Translations under genes and position numbers: made by a program
Part shown: positions 44,701 through 52,851 of the stretch, one piece after another
How positions within the stretch are numbered: the first letter of the stretch is position 1
Layout of the letters: every line of letters begins with the position of its first letter
NCBI GenBank assembly: GCA_964469215.1
Contig: CAYXYB010000001.1
Span: 620,001 to 684,000, forward strand
DNA length: 64,000 bases
DNA from: SKPS01 sp964469215
Lineage (GTDB): Bacteria; Bacteroidota; Bacteroidia; Bacteroidales; SKPS01
Direction: 5' to 3'
The notes under the pieces: model-generated
What the model saw: the letters and a program-made list of their open reading frames with translations, nothing else
Told to the model about the DNA's origin: nothing
Database searches by the model: none

Positions 44701-44731
44701 GTATCAATATTATCAGGTATTTTACCTTCAT
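41702..44731 (-). CDS. Clan GH-A-like glycoside hydrolase fused to a deacetylase-like domain (PgaB-like architecture)
   Basis: A 1,009-residue protein anchored by an N-terminal helix (LIILILILLLGFIVSQML). Residues about 85-480 form a TIM-barrel hydrolase with likely acid/base Glu228 (GREWEP) and nucleophile Glu377 (VIAEYGVPTSRG). A beta-rich middle follows (about 540-700). Residues about 755-960 resemble a CE4 fold (GAVTLAFDGRCYSQF, LKKYNLKATFS), but the expected S-H-x3-H motif reads EVRPAGPW. The combination resembles PgaB (deacetylase plus hydrolase) in reversed order. It overlaps the TPR/barrel gene by four bases. The glycan substrate is unknown. Confidence 0.65.
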   Translation of the reverse strand: MKVKYLIILILILLLGFIVSQMLKLENRIRKSKVVEVFVEDANKPLMEELSVEQLVKLAELSEYHFMAEGDYLSARRTGISQGEQVQYWEDVFIKGVNMGVALPGKWPSEFAATYEQYLKWFIMIGQMNANTIRTYTILPPEFYRALEYYNLHYENKKLWLMQGVWADEPPGDNYGNADYTRSLLKEIRDAVDVIHGNIVRPPRHGHADGIYSADVSRYTIGWALGREWEPYAVSTTNRNDSIDLPFGVFIDVLEGNSMERWLAGVMEFTARYETQTYLSQRPISFINWLTLDPMHHNRELGVDDLEAVDMEKFSHTELFKPGLFASYHVYPYYPDYIYLEEKYQNTLNYKGKPDNFLAYLLDLKRHQLGMPLVIAEYGVPTSRGNSHYTPFGYYHGGYSEKEQADVSVLMTENIHLSGCAGAIYFSWIDEWFKNNWLVQDFEEPQERRKNWHNVENPEQNYGIIAMEARKKIIDGKPEDWDKSLRRPFLTADSDPAYFYLAANMPGIDFLKHNLYIAIDTYDKNRGGFKLPFTGQQLKRGIEFLVEIRDTGFASVLVDHHYQIFSNRFTGERPDHRTVKNHDALFIEQLVLSNPSRVDVLGDTSEEITHNRGRLQFGKVTNPATSNAGIFWTKKGFLELRISWLVLNVSDPSGRFVIDGVNPDGTIIVNETNGFHLSFFVTDKKNKPVSVYPDGRSLNYSWKKWEEPEFQSRAKPVYHALAEVFKTIKPLEAMQINKIPENHSFTLCDFYRGRSGAVTLAFDGRCYSQFSNALPALKKYNLKATFSKSYYGPASTGGTHYLQMLEDEFSKISEDGHEVRPAGPWVTTENRDEKIVVLPWRNSHPFIRIRSDNDPDLHLVDSVLKRSSGLWTIFLLRHVYDPETKEYKNLLHLAGKQVDNISPDFLDKLIRIGRNTGYWFAPFNEVANYIYVRENSVVKQSGYNKLFFVTVTNQLGQEFNRYPLTVRYEGPATIIRIRGSASDGTFRVRGGKLFLDLWPNVEATIEILE

Positions 44732-46290
44732 AATCTGGCTAATCTTCTTGTAACTGAAATGTATGCAATGAAGTTTTCATACCATGGATTGTAAAAGCGG
44801 GAAGCACCAATTGCATAGCTCATATTTTTCCTGTTATAACCTATTTCGCCAGCGGCTTCCCAATGTTCTATATCGTCACTGTCCTTACCTATGTTACCTG
44901 TGGCAGATACAACCAATCCTTTTTTTGATTCAAAATAAAGGTTTAAGATTGCACCATTGAGTTTTCTGTCCTGTGGCGACCAATATCTCGGAGACTTGTA
45001 TTCGTAACCACGGTAATGGTGATATATTCCAAGAGTAACTTTTGGGTTTTTAAAGAAAGAGTATCTGCCTGTAAAGGTGTACTGATGACCCGGATTTCGT
45101 TCTTTACCTTCAAGCTCCAGCGGTTTTGGTTCTCTGACATTAACATACCGGTAAGATGCATCGAGAACGAACCTTCCAAGAGTTATCTTTAGGTTGTCAG
45201 CGATAAAGTCGTGCCCCACCTGATTCCAGTAATAATAGTATTCATATCCGGATGACATGGTGTTGTTGAGGCGAACTTTTCCGAACCGTTTTGAAAAATC
45301 CCAGGCAAGCCCGTAAGTTGGTATTTTATCTTCGAAATAGCTGATGCCAAAATATCCGGTTAAACGATGGGATCCCAGTATCATGGTGGCGCGCAGAGAT
45401 GTAACGTCGTACCAGCGAAGAGTATCGTTTTCATTGTAATATTCACGAAACGACCTGTCGAGAAGATGGCTGAACCTGATTATGAACCTGTCGGAAACTC
45501 TTTTGGTGAGAGAAATGCTCTGAACCAGCGCATCTATATTATATGCTGCAGTATCACTTCCAATGTCAATAGGTTCATTTTCATTGATAAACATAAACTG
45601 GTATCCGACGACGAACGCCAGTTGATACTTTGCCTGGCGGTAAGAAGATTCAATTTCTTTATTGTCGGGTTCGAGTTCAAGAGCTTTCTTAAAGTGTTTT
45701 GCTGCTGCGGCAGGTTTGCCGGTAACAAGGTAAATACGGCCAATACCAGACCATGCCATCGACATCGAAGGGTCTGCCTCAATCATCTTTTTATAGACAT
45801 CCAGAGCCTGTTCAGACCTGCCGGAATTAACAAGGGCATAAGATAGATCTTCAAGTAAAGGGAGATGACCGGGCATATATTCAAGGGTTTTTCTGTACCA
45901 TTTTTCAGCCTCACTGAATTTGTCCTGGCGGTAGCTACACCTTCCCAACCCGTATAATACTTCTGTGTTGGTGCTGTCATACTCGTGAACCCTGAGAAAG
46001 TGCAAAGAGCTCTCCTGATATTCCTCTCTGGCAAAAAGAATCCTTGCAACTGCCAGGTTTGCATCCCAGTCGGAAGGAGCAATTAAAAGCACCTTCATGT
46101 AGTTAGTAAGAGATAAGTCTATATCTTCCTTCATCTTTGCTTCAAATCCTTTCTGCCTCCAGTATTCAACAGATGTTGTATCCCCGGGGGTAAGATCAGG
46201 TTTGTCTTGCGCATTCAATGATAAACCGGATGCAAACAATGCAAATATCACAATTGTGAATAATAGTAAAATCCTGGTTTTGTTCAACAT
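44728..46290 (-). CDS. TPR protein with YaiO-type outer membrane beta-barrel (PgaA-like role)
   Basis: A 520-residue exported protein. A signal peptide (ILLLFTIVIFALFASGLSLNA) is followed by about five TPR-type helical repeats (residues 45-225; ADPSMSMAWSGIGRIYLVTG and GLGRCSYRQDKFSEAEKWYR) and a C-terminal region (about 230-520) of alternating beta strands matching YaiO-type outer membrane barrels, ending ENFIAYISVTRRLARL. TPR plus barrel is the layout of PgaA, the outer membrane exporter of poly-N-acetylglucosamine. The barrel is smaller than in PgaA. It lies between the glycosyltransferase (25-base gap) and the GH/deacetylase fusion (4-base overlap). Confidence 0.75.
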   Translation of the reverse strand: MLNKTRILLLFTIVIFALFASGLSLNAQDKPDLTPGDTTSVEYWRQKGFEAKMKEDIDLSLTNYMKVLLIAPSDWDANLAVARILFAREEYQESSLHFLRVHEYDSTNTEVLYGLGRCSYRQDKFSEAEKWYRKTLEYMPGHLPLLEDLSYALVNSGRSEQALDVYKKMIEADPSMSMAWSGIGRIYLVTGKPAAAAKHFKKALELEPDNKEIESSYRQAKYQLAFVVGYQFMFINENEPIDIGSDTAAYNIDALVQSISLTKRVSDRFIIRFSHLLDRSFREYYNENDTLRWYDVTSLRATMILGSHRLTGYFGISYFEDKIPTYGLAWDFSKRFGKVRLNNTMSSGYEYYYYWNQVGHDFIADNLKITLGRFVLDASYRYVNVREPKPLELEGKERNPGHQYTFTGRYSFFKNPKVTLGIYHHYRGYEYKSPRYWSPQDRKLNGAILNLYFESKKGLVVSATGNIGKDSDDIEHWEAAGEIGYNRKNMSYAIGASRFYNPWYENFIAYISVTRRLARL

Positions 46291-46315
46291 AGATTTTTAT
46301 TTGTTATCGTTTGAA

Positions 46316-47785
46316 TTAATATTTAACGCTAACCCCTTTTCTTTCAGCCTTGTACCACTCCTGCCGTTTCCTGAAGTAATTCAATATTCCATGAAGCTGG
46401 GCAAACATTCGGTAAAAAGAATAGCTGAAATTACTCAGAATACCGCTAAAAAGCAAAACTGCCCAGTCCCCGAAGCTTTTATACCTGAGAGCATCACGGT
46501 TTGTGGCAGACTGGTGCATACTCCAGTTTTCAATCATCACCGTTATTGTACTCATAATAATTGTTGCCAGAATAATAGTACCGGCAATCATCAGGATTAC
46601 CCATTGCTGGTTCAGTAATCCTGACAATACTAAAGCGGAGACAAACAAAATGGTAAAAAGTTTAACAACAGGTGAAATAAGTTCCATAAAAAAATAGTAT
46701 GGTATAGCCAGAAGGCCTGTAATTCTGTATTTTGGTTCAAACATCATGTTACGGTAGAGCCATAAGGTTTCTGCAAGCCCCTGGTGCCACCTCATTCTTT
46801 GTTTGTAAAGTTGTGGAGGCTTTTCCGGTGCTTCTGTCCAGCAAACAGGCCCCGGCAGAAAAACAGCTTTCGCTCTTCTTTTATTGTCCCTGTAGTATTT
46901 CCAGAGTCTGAGAACTATTTCCATGTCTTCAGTAATGGTATGTTTACCAGCCCCTATGGTTTTTGTAATATATGGATGATTGTTTCTTAAAGAGAGAAAT
47001 CCTCCCGTTGATATCAGGTCCTCTTTTCTGAATATTGAAAATGCACCGGACATAATCAGCAGGGCATTAATACGGCTAAGGCTTGCTCGTGCCACCATGA
47101 AAGTGCTAATGTATTCCAGAATCTGCCAGTGCACCCATATGTTGCGTGGCATCTTTGCACTTACAACCCGGTTGTTTTCAATTGTCAGATCATTTGAAAG
47201 AGCCAACTGCCCTCCACTCACAAAAACTGCATTGTCGGCAATTAAAGGTCTCGTTACCCTGTATAATGCCTCCCTGTCGAGTATGCTGTCTGCGTCAATG
47301 GTACAAATAAGGCTCCCGTCAGAAATGTTTATCGCTGCATTAATAGAGTCAGCCTTTCCTCCGTTCTCCTTGTCAATCAGTAAAAGCCTGCCATCTGCAG
47401 ATTCATAAATATTTCTTACAGCAGCAGTATTGATATTGCTTTCGTTAGAAAATAACACTCTTTCAGATCTCCATTCGAAGTTCTCAAGCATAACTTTGAG
47501 AGTGCTATCCCTGCTTCCATCATTTACCACAATTACCTGGTAGTTTCTGTAGTCAAGATCCAAAAGCATTTTTGTGCAAACAGCAATTGAAACATCTTCA
47601 TTGTATGCAGGAACCACTATCGACACATATGGTTCAGGTTCGTCAACAGATTCTTTTCTTTCAGGTTTTCTTTTTTTTCTTCTGAAGAATGTGAGGAATG
47701 CAGACAGGTAAAGGTAAATGTCAATCAACAGGTATAGTGCGAAGTATATTATCAGCAGCTTTTCGATTACACGAAGTAGTATCAT
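46316..47785 (-). CDS. Processive family 2 glycosyltransferase (PgaC/cellulose synthase-like)
   Basis: A 489-residue membrane glycosyltransferase. One N-terminal helix (LLIIYFALYLLIDIYLYLS) precedes the GT2 domain with SIVVPAYNED, the DGS, the DADS (IDADSILDR), the TED (TITEDMEIV) and the processivity motif QRMRW. About three C-terminal helices follow. This is the D, D, D, QxxRW arrangement of inner membrane exopolysaccharide synthases such as PgaC. It is the first gene of the locus and carries its own promoter box. The sugar polymerised is not known. Confidence 0.88.
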   Translation of the reverse strand: MILLRVIEKLLIIYFALYLLIDIYLYLSAFLTFFRRKKRKPERKESVDEPEPYVSIVVPAYNEDVSIAVCTKMLLDLDYRNYQVIVVNDGSRDSTLKVMLENFEWRSERVLFSNESNINTAAVRNIYESADGRLLLIDKENGGKADSINAAINISDGSLICTIDADSILDREALYRVTRPLIADNAVFVSGGQLALSNDLTIENNRVVSAKMPRNIWVHWQILEYISTFMVARASLSRINALLIMSGAFSIFRKEDLISTGGFLSLRNNHPYITKTIGAGKHTITEDMEIVLRLWKYYRDNKRRAKAVFLPGPVCWTEAPEKPPQLYKQRMRWHQGLAETLWLYRNMMFEPKYRITGLLAIPYYFFMELISPVVKLFTILFVSALVLSGLLNQQWVILMIAGTIILATIIMSTITVMIENWSMHQSATNRDALRYKSFGDWAVLLFSGILSNFSYSFYRMFAQLHGILNYFRKRQEWYKAERKGVSVKY

Positions 47786-47817
47786 TAATAGAATATATTG
47801 CGGCGACTTTAAAAGGG

Positions 47818-47825
47818 CAAAAATA
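47818..47825 (-). promoter_or_regulatory. -7 box (TATTTTTG) for the exopolysaccharide locus
   Basis: TATTTTTG on the minus strand is 32 bases before the glycosyltransferase ATG. It is the best promoter candidate for the four-gene locus. No CAAA (TTTG) partner is seen at 19-21 bases. Confidence 0.45.
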
Positions 47826-47897
47826 GGTAATTGATTGCATTAATTAAGATTTCATATTTAATAATTTATATTTGAGGCCACTCCTTAAACTCTTTAG

Positions 47898-48025
47898 ACC
47901 GCAAAGTGAGCTGAGATTGCGCAAAGTACGCATATATATGCTTTTTACCCTTCTGGCAACAACTTGATTAACCTTCACAATTAACTCTTTGTGACCTCTG
48001 CGAAAATCTCAGCGACCTCTGCGGT
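47898..48025. repeat. Long imperfect inverted repeat between the glycosyltransferase and ribF genes
   Basis: The left arm ACCGCAAAGTGAGCTGAGAT (from 47898, continuing to about 47931) is matched by an inverted right arm at 47991-48025 ending AGCGACCTCTGCGGT. Both arms hold CTGAGATT framed by CGCAAAG or CGCAGAG words, so RNA or DNA could fold into a 30-35-bp hairpin with a loop of about 60 bases. Such CTCTGCG/CTTTGCG words are a common intergenic repeat in bacterial genomes. The rest of the 47786-48129 gap has no gene. Confidence 0.7.
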
Positions 48026-48129
48026 TAAATTTCTTAATAATGAAATCGTCAATGTTTGAATATAGTCATTTTCCGGAGAGGACTCATATTTAATTTAATT
48101 ATTAGGCAATGATTGTAATCCGAAATCAT

Positions 48130-49065
48130 TCACTCTGTTATATTCAGCAAGTCAAGTGATGTAGCCTTATCTGTCAACAACTGTCTTTTGAGATCTTCCA
48201 TAGATCCGAACCTTTGTTCATCCCGGATTCTGTATTCAAAAACCACAGTGATTGTTTCCCCATATATATCATCATCAAGTCCGAACAGATGGGCTTCGAT
48301 GGTTAGTTCAGAAATGTTGAAAGTTGGGCGTGTTCCTATATTCATCATTCCATTATAACACTTGTCTGCCACTCTTGCCCTTATTGCGTACACACCACCT
48401 GCAGGAATTATCTTTTCGGGATGCAACGGTTGAATATTAGCTGTTGGGAAGCCAAGTATTTTACCATTTTTGTTACCATGAACAACAATTCCGTTAAGCT
48501 GGTAAGAGTACCCCAGATATCTTTTTGCTTCATCAACATCACCAACAGCAAGCAGGTTTCTGATTGTTGTTGATGATATCATGTTCTGTTCCACTTCCTG
48601 CATGGGGATCAACTCGGTTGAGAATCCATATTTTGGTGCGATTTCCTCAAGAAGTTTGTGGTTTCCAAGACCACCTTTGCCAAATCTGTGTCCATAACCT
48701 GTAACTATATAAATCGCATGCAGTTGATCGACGAATACTTTTCTGACAAAGTCAAGAGCTTCCATTGAGGCCAGTTCCTTGTTGAACTCCAAGCACAACA
48801 AATGATCAATGCCTATTTTGCTGAAAATATCACGGCGCTCATCAGGGGTAGTCAGCAGGCCTGGAGCTTCACTATCTTTCATTAGTATTTTTCGTGGATG
48901 CTGATCGAAAGTCACCAGCACACTGTCGGCTTTCATCAAAGCAGACTTTTGAACCACCGTTTCAAGTATTTTGCGATGCCCCAGATGGACTCCGTCAAAG
49001 GAGCCCATGGTTAAAACACTCTTTGCAACAGGTGATGACAGTTTCAGGTTATGATGAATTATCAT
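48130..49065 (-). CDS. ribF: Bifunctional riboflavin kinase / FAD synthetase
   Basis: A 311-residue RibF of normal length. The N-terminal nucleotidyl transferase half has MGSFDGVHLGHRKIL (HxGH), VTFDQHPRKIL and ISSTTIRNLL. The C-terminal kinase half has GNKNGKILGFPTANIQPL and MMNIGTRPTFN. It makes FMN from riboflavin and then FAD. It lies 40 bases downstream of lepA, so the two may share a transcript. Confidence 0.95.
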   Translation of the reverse strand: MIIHHNLKLSSPVAKSVLTMGSFDGVHLGHRKILETVVQKSALMKADSVLVTFDQHPRKILMKDSEAPGLLTTPDERRDIFSKIGIDHLLCLEFNKELASMEALDFVRKVFVDQLHAIYIVTGYGHRFGKGGLGNHKLLEEIAPKYGFSTELIPMQEVEQNMISSTTIRNLLAVGDVDEAKRYLGYSYQLNGIVVHGNKNGKILGFPTANIQPLHPEKIIPAGGVYAIRARVADKCYNGMMNIGTRPTFNISELTIEAHLFGLDDDIYGETITVVFEYRIRDEQRFGSMEDLKRQLLTDKATSLDLLNITE

Positions 49066-49105
49066 ATTTGATTTTGATTCCTTAAAAAATTAGATCTGCA
49101 TTTTG

Positions 49106-50893
49106 TCAATCTAGTTTCAGAACTGCAAGGAATGCTTGCTGGGGTACCTCTACATTGCCAACCTGGCGCATACGTTTCTTTCCTTTTTTCTGTTTTTCAA
49201 GAAGCTTTCTTTTTCTGGTAATATCGCCACCATAGCATTTGGCAGTAACGTCTTTACGTAATGCCTTTACCGTTTCACGTGCAATAATCTTCGCTCCTAT
49301 TGCTGCCTGTATGGCAACATCAAACTGCTGCCGTGGGATAAGCTCCCGAAGCTTTTCGCACATTCTCCTTCCAAAATTGTATGCGTTCTCCTGATGTATA
49401 AGAGTTGAAAGAGCATCCACCATCTCTCCGTTCAAAAGTACATCAAGACGCACAAGTTTTGCCGGCCTGTAATCGGTCTGGTGATAGTCGAATGATGCAT
49501 ACCCTTTGGATATACTTTTCAGTTTGTCGTAGAAATCAAAAACGATTTCAGCCAGAGGCATATCAAAAGATAGCTCAACCCGATCACTGGTAAGGTAAAC
49601 CTGATTTTTGAGAGTTCCCCTTTTATCGATACAAAGTTTCATTATGGAACCTGTGTATTCAGATTTTGTAATCACCTGTGCGCGGATGTATGGTTCATCT
49701 ATCCTGTTAATATGATTTGGGGAGGGGAGGTCTGATGGGTTGTAAACTTCAATGAGCTCGTCTTTGGTGTTGTAGATATTGTATGATACGTTGGGCACCG
49801 TTGTTATCACATCCATATCAAATTCCCGGTCGAGTCTTTCCTGGATAATTTCCATATGCAGAAGGCCAAGGAAGCCGCATCGGAAGCCAAAACCAAGGGC
49901 TGCTGAAGACTCCGGCACGTAAGAAAGGGAAGCATCGTTAAGCTGGAGTTTCTCCATTGCACTTCTGAGATCTTCAAAATTGTCGGCATCAACAGGGTAA
50001 ATGCCTGCAAACACCATAGGTTTTACAACCTGAAATCCTTCAATGGCTTTGTTGGCAGGGTATAATACAGTGGTGATAGTGTCGCCAACCTTTACATCTC
50101 GCGAATCTTTGATCCCTGAGATTATATATCCCACATCACCTGCAGAAAGCTCTTTCTTTGGAACCATTCTCAGTTTCAGCACCCCGATTTCATCGGCATG
50201 GTAGTCTTCGCTATTTGAGAAGAACTTCACATGATCCATGTGCTTAAGAGTGCCGTTCATGATTCTGAAATAAGCAATTACCCCACGGTATTGGTTAAAC
50301 ACGGAATCAAAGATCAGTGCCTGCAGAGGGGCTTCCGGATCTCCCTGAGGAGGAGGTATCTTTTCAATGATGGCATCGAAGATTTTATCTACACCATAAC
50401 CTGTTTTACCGCTTGCTTCGATGATCTCATCAGGGTCACAACCCAGCAGTTCAACTATCTGATCCTTCACCTCTTCGGGCATGGCGTTGGGAAGGTCCAT
50501 TTTATTAAGTATAGGAATTATTTCAAGATTGTTGTCGACAGCCTGGTATAGGTTCGAAATAGTTTGAGCCTGTATGCCCTGAGTTGCATCAACAACAAGT
50601 AATGCCCCTTCACATGCAGCAATTGAACGTGAAACTTCATAAGAAAAATCAACATGCCCGGGAGTGTCAATCAGATTGAGTTTATACATCACATCTCCAT
50701 CCTCATAGTCCATCTGGATAGCATGACTTTTAATGGTAATGCCGCGCTCCCGTTCAAGTTCCATGTTGTCGAGGACCTGGTCTTTAAAATCCCTTTCAGA
50801 AATTGTATCGGTATAAATAAGCATTCGATCGGCAAGGGTGCTTTTGCCATGATCGATATGGGCAATAATGCAGAAGTTTCTGATGTGTTTCAT
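49106..50893 (-). CDS. lepA: Elongation factor 4 (LepA)
   Basis: A 595-residue translational GTPase. The G1 motif AHIDHGKSTLADRM is at residues 10-23, then RERGITIKSHA (switch I), DTPGHVDFSYEV (G3) and NKMDLPNA (G4). The C-terminal basic domain GGDITRKRKLLEKQKKGKK is unique to LepA and sits in the ribosomal A-site region. Length matches the family (about 600). Its own -7 box lies just upstream. Confidence 0.97.
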   Translation of the reverse strand: MKHIRNFCIIAHIDHGKSTLADRMLIYTDTISERDFKDQVLDNMELERERGITIKSHAIQMDYEDGDVMYKLNLIDTPGHVDFSYEVSRSIAACEGALLVVDATQGIQAQTISNLYQAVDNNLEIIPILNKMDLPNAMPEEVKDQIVELLGCDPDEIIEASGKTGYGVDKIFDAIIEKIPPPQGDPEAPLQALIFDSVFNQYRGVIAYFRIMNGTLKHMDHVKFFSNSEDYHADEIGVLKLRMVPKKELSAGDVGYIISGIKDSRDVKVGDTITTVLYPANKAIEGFQVVKPMVFAGIYPVDADNFEDLRSAMEKLQLNDASLSYVPESSAALGFGFRCGFLGLLHMEIIQERLDREFDMDVITTVPNVSYNIYNTKDELIEVYNPSDLPSPNHINRIDEPYIRAQVITKSEYTGSIMKLCIDKRGTLKNQVYLTSDRVELSFDMPLAEIVFDFYDKLKSISKGYASFDYHQTDYRPAKLVRLDVLLNGEMVDALSTLIHQENAYNFGRRMCEKLRELIPRQQFDVAIQAAIGAKIIARETVKALRKDVTAKCYGGDITRKRKLLEKQKKGKKRMRQVGNVEVPQQAFLAVLKLD

Positions 50894-50913
50894 CCGGTAT
50901 TGTTTACGGGGTG

Positions 50914-50921
50914 CAAAGATA
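50914..50921 (-). promoter_or_regulatory. -7 box (TATCTTTG) for lepA
   Basis: TATCTTTG on the minus strand lies 20 bases before the lepA ATG, just after the terminator of the dipeptidase gene. This position, between a terminator and a start codon, supports it as a real promoter. Confidence 0.5.
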
Positions 50922-50933
50922 GTGGTTTTCCCA

Positions 50934-50968
50934 TAAAAAAAGAGGGCTGCACAAACCGGCAGCCCTCT
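50934..50968 (-). terminator. Rho-independent terminator of the C69 dipeptidase gene
   Basis: On the minus strand a perfect 10-bp stem AGAGGGCTGC/GCAGCCCTCT with an 8-base loop is followed by six to seven T. It lies 19 bases after the stop codon of the C69 peptidase gene and before the lepA promoter. It is the clearest terminator in the window. Confidence 0.9.
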
Positions 50969-50986
50969 CTTAAATCAGATATTTTT

Positions 50987-52687
50987 CTAATTATTTTCTT
51001 TTTTGATCACCTTGAGTTTGTCACCTGTCTGTTCAATAATTAACCTGTAGTAGTCCTCAGAATAGCCCGGGAATTTCACATCGGCAGGGATGTATTTATG
51101 GTCAGCGGGTACCTCTCTGGCAGTTTTTACATTACCGTCCATATACTTCATAAAAAGGTACTGATAAAACTTCTTCCAGTCATAGACCAGGTTATTGGCA
51201 GCCTCTACCGAGAACTTTGTTGCAGCAACAACCTGCTTTTTTGGGCTGAGACTTTTCCAGTCCATGTCATTCTGAGCTACCATGTTAATGAAGCTCATTT
51301 CGTAAGCATATTGTTTTTCGGCGATTTCAGGATGAATGAAATTATATTTGGTATATGCATAATTGCTAATCTGTGCGAATGCCCAGAAAGCTGCATTTTC
51401 AGACCAGACCATCATGTCACCGTTACCTTCAGCATATGTTTCCGGCACTTTTGTTATGGAGGTGTAGATAGGCACATAAACCGTTGAAGAAGCATCATCG
51501 ACACCAAACCAAAAAATGCCTGCTATTTCACGAGGCAAATGCGATCGTGATTGAGTGACAAAAGAAAAGGCAGTTTGCTGGGTAGCTGTAGCACGTTCAT
51601 GAACGTATGCAACACCATCAATTTCCCAGTTCATCGGACGCCAGCGATAGGGTTTGGCAAAAGGCCCTGCTCCAATATCAAGGCTCATGTCAAGCTCTGT
51701 ACCTTCAAGATGATCACGCATGAACATCATCATGTCGTGAACACTGATCTTCCTGTCGGGTTTTATCCATAATGGCATCCTGTTGACAGCATATCCATGA
51801 CTGCCATATTTTATGTTCCCTTTGCAGTAATCCCAGTACACAGAGTTATCTTTAAACTCCTGATTTACTTTATGAAACATTGAATAAACCCTGATTTCAC
51901 AAAATCTTGCTCCACCGAACTCAACAGGAGCATAGGTGTCTGAAAAACTGAATTCCTTGTCGGGGCCATTAAACCACCCTTTTTTTCGTGCGAAGGTGAT
52001 AACATCCGGGGCATTGAACACCATAGCATCAGGGGCAAACCAGTTGTTTGTTTTCTGGTAATTGAAGGTTGTTATCCTTGCCTGGTTGGCATGACCTGAA
52101 ACATAACCATCGGGTATTCTCATGGCAACCCAGACTCCTCCTTTTTCACCTTCACCTTTGCCAATGAGTTCCATTATCCACACTTCATTGGGATCAGAAA
52201 TAGAAAAAGATTCACCCGAACTGTAATAACCATGGGCATCCATAAATTCTGAAATGATTTTGATCGCTTCACGTGCATTTTTTGCCCTTTGCAGAGTCAC
52301 ATATATCAGGCTACCATAATCCATTATTGCACCCGTCTGACTGCCTAGTTCATCTCTTCCACCATATGTGGTCTCACCGATGGCGACCTGAAATTCGTTC
52401 ATGTTGCCCACCACATTAAAAGTTTGAGGAACCTGTGGTATCTCACCCAGGAATTTGCCGGTATCCCATTCATATATCTTGAGCATGGTGCCTTGTTTAT
52501 ACTTTTTTGCCGGCCAGTGGTACAACTCACCATAAAGAGTGTGGGAATCGGCAGCATAACTGATCATTGTGCTACCATCAGATGAAGCCGATTTGGTAAT
52601 TAGGTAATTGGTGCATGCGTTCACCTGGTGGGCCAAAAACAGCCCCGCAAGCAGGGTTGCTATCCCTGTAATAACATTTTTGGTCAT
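50987..52687 (-). CDS. Secreted C69 family dipeptidase (Ntn-hydrolase)
   Basis: A 566-residue exported peptidase. The ATG at 52687 gives a signal peptide (NVITGIATLLAGLFLAHQVNA) cut just before Cys24 in ACTNYLITKSASSDGSTM, which becomes the N-terminal catalytic nucleophile, as in PepD-type dipeptidases. Downstream motifs are QVAIGETTYGGRDEL, MDYGSLIYVTLQRA and SDPNEVWIMELIG. Upstream codons to 52750 would add an unlikely extension. It has a strong promoter and its own terminator, so it is a single-gene unit. It probably hydrolyses short peptides in the periplasm. Confidence 0.92.
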   Translation of the reverse strand: MTKNVITGIATLLAGLFLAHQVNACTNYLITKSASSDGSTMISYAADSHTLYGELYHWPAKKYKQGTMLKIYEWDTGKFLGEIPQVPQTFNVVGNMNEFQVAIGETTYGGRDELGSQTGAIMDYGSLIYVTLQRAKNAREAIKIISEFMDAHGYYSSGESFSISDPNEVWIMELIGKGEGEKGGVWVAMRIPDGYVSGHANQARITTFNYQKTNNWFAPDAMVFNAPDVITFARKKGWFNGPDKEFSFSDTYAPVEFGGARFCEIRVYSMFHKVNQEFKDNSVYWDYCKGNIKYGSHGYAVNRMPLWIKPDRKISVHDMMMFMRDHLEGTELDMSLDIGAGPFAKPYRWRPMNWEIDGVAYVHERATATQQTAFSFVTQSRSHLPREIAGIFWFGVDDASSTVYVPIYTSITKVPETYAEGNGDMMVWSENAAFWAFAQISNYAYTKYNFIHPEIAEKQYAYEMSFINMVAQNDMDWKSLSPKKQVVAATKFSVEAANNLVYDWKKFYQYLFMKYMDGNVKTAREVPADHKYIPADVKFPGYSEDYYRLIIEQTGDKLKVIKKENN

Positions 52688-52720
52688 CTTTTTCAGTTGT
52701 TGGTTACTAATTTCTGGTTG

Positions 52721-52751
52721 CAAAAATAGAAGAATTCCTGAGAATTGCAAA
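52721..52751 (-). promoter_or_regulatory. Full Bacteroidota promoter (TTTG-N19-TATTTTTG) of the C69 dipeptidase gene
   Basis: On the minus strand TTTG (52748-52751) is followed after exactly 19 bases by TATTTTTG (52721-52728), 33 bases before the ATG. Both boxes and the spacing match the Bacteroidota primary sigma consensus, making this the best promoter in the window. Confidence 0.75.
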
Positions 52752-52808
52752 TGGATGACATGTAGTTTCCGGTGATGATTTTTTTGCTATAAGCTAATAG
52801 CAAAATGT

Positions 52809-52851
52809 ACCCGGAACCCTGAACTCAGAACAATTACGCGCAGCGAGCATT
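52809..52851. repeat. Dispersed repeat copy at the 3' end of the Wzi-like gene
   Basis: ACCCGGAACCCTGAACTCAG (from 52809) is the near-perfect inverse of the CAGAGTTCAGGGTTCCGGGT block at 5241-5260, and GCGCAGCGAGC (about 52838) matches words near 5800. It is a copy of the same intergenic repeat family located about 47 kb away. Confidence 0.75.
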
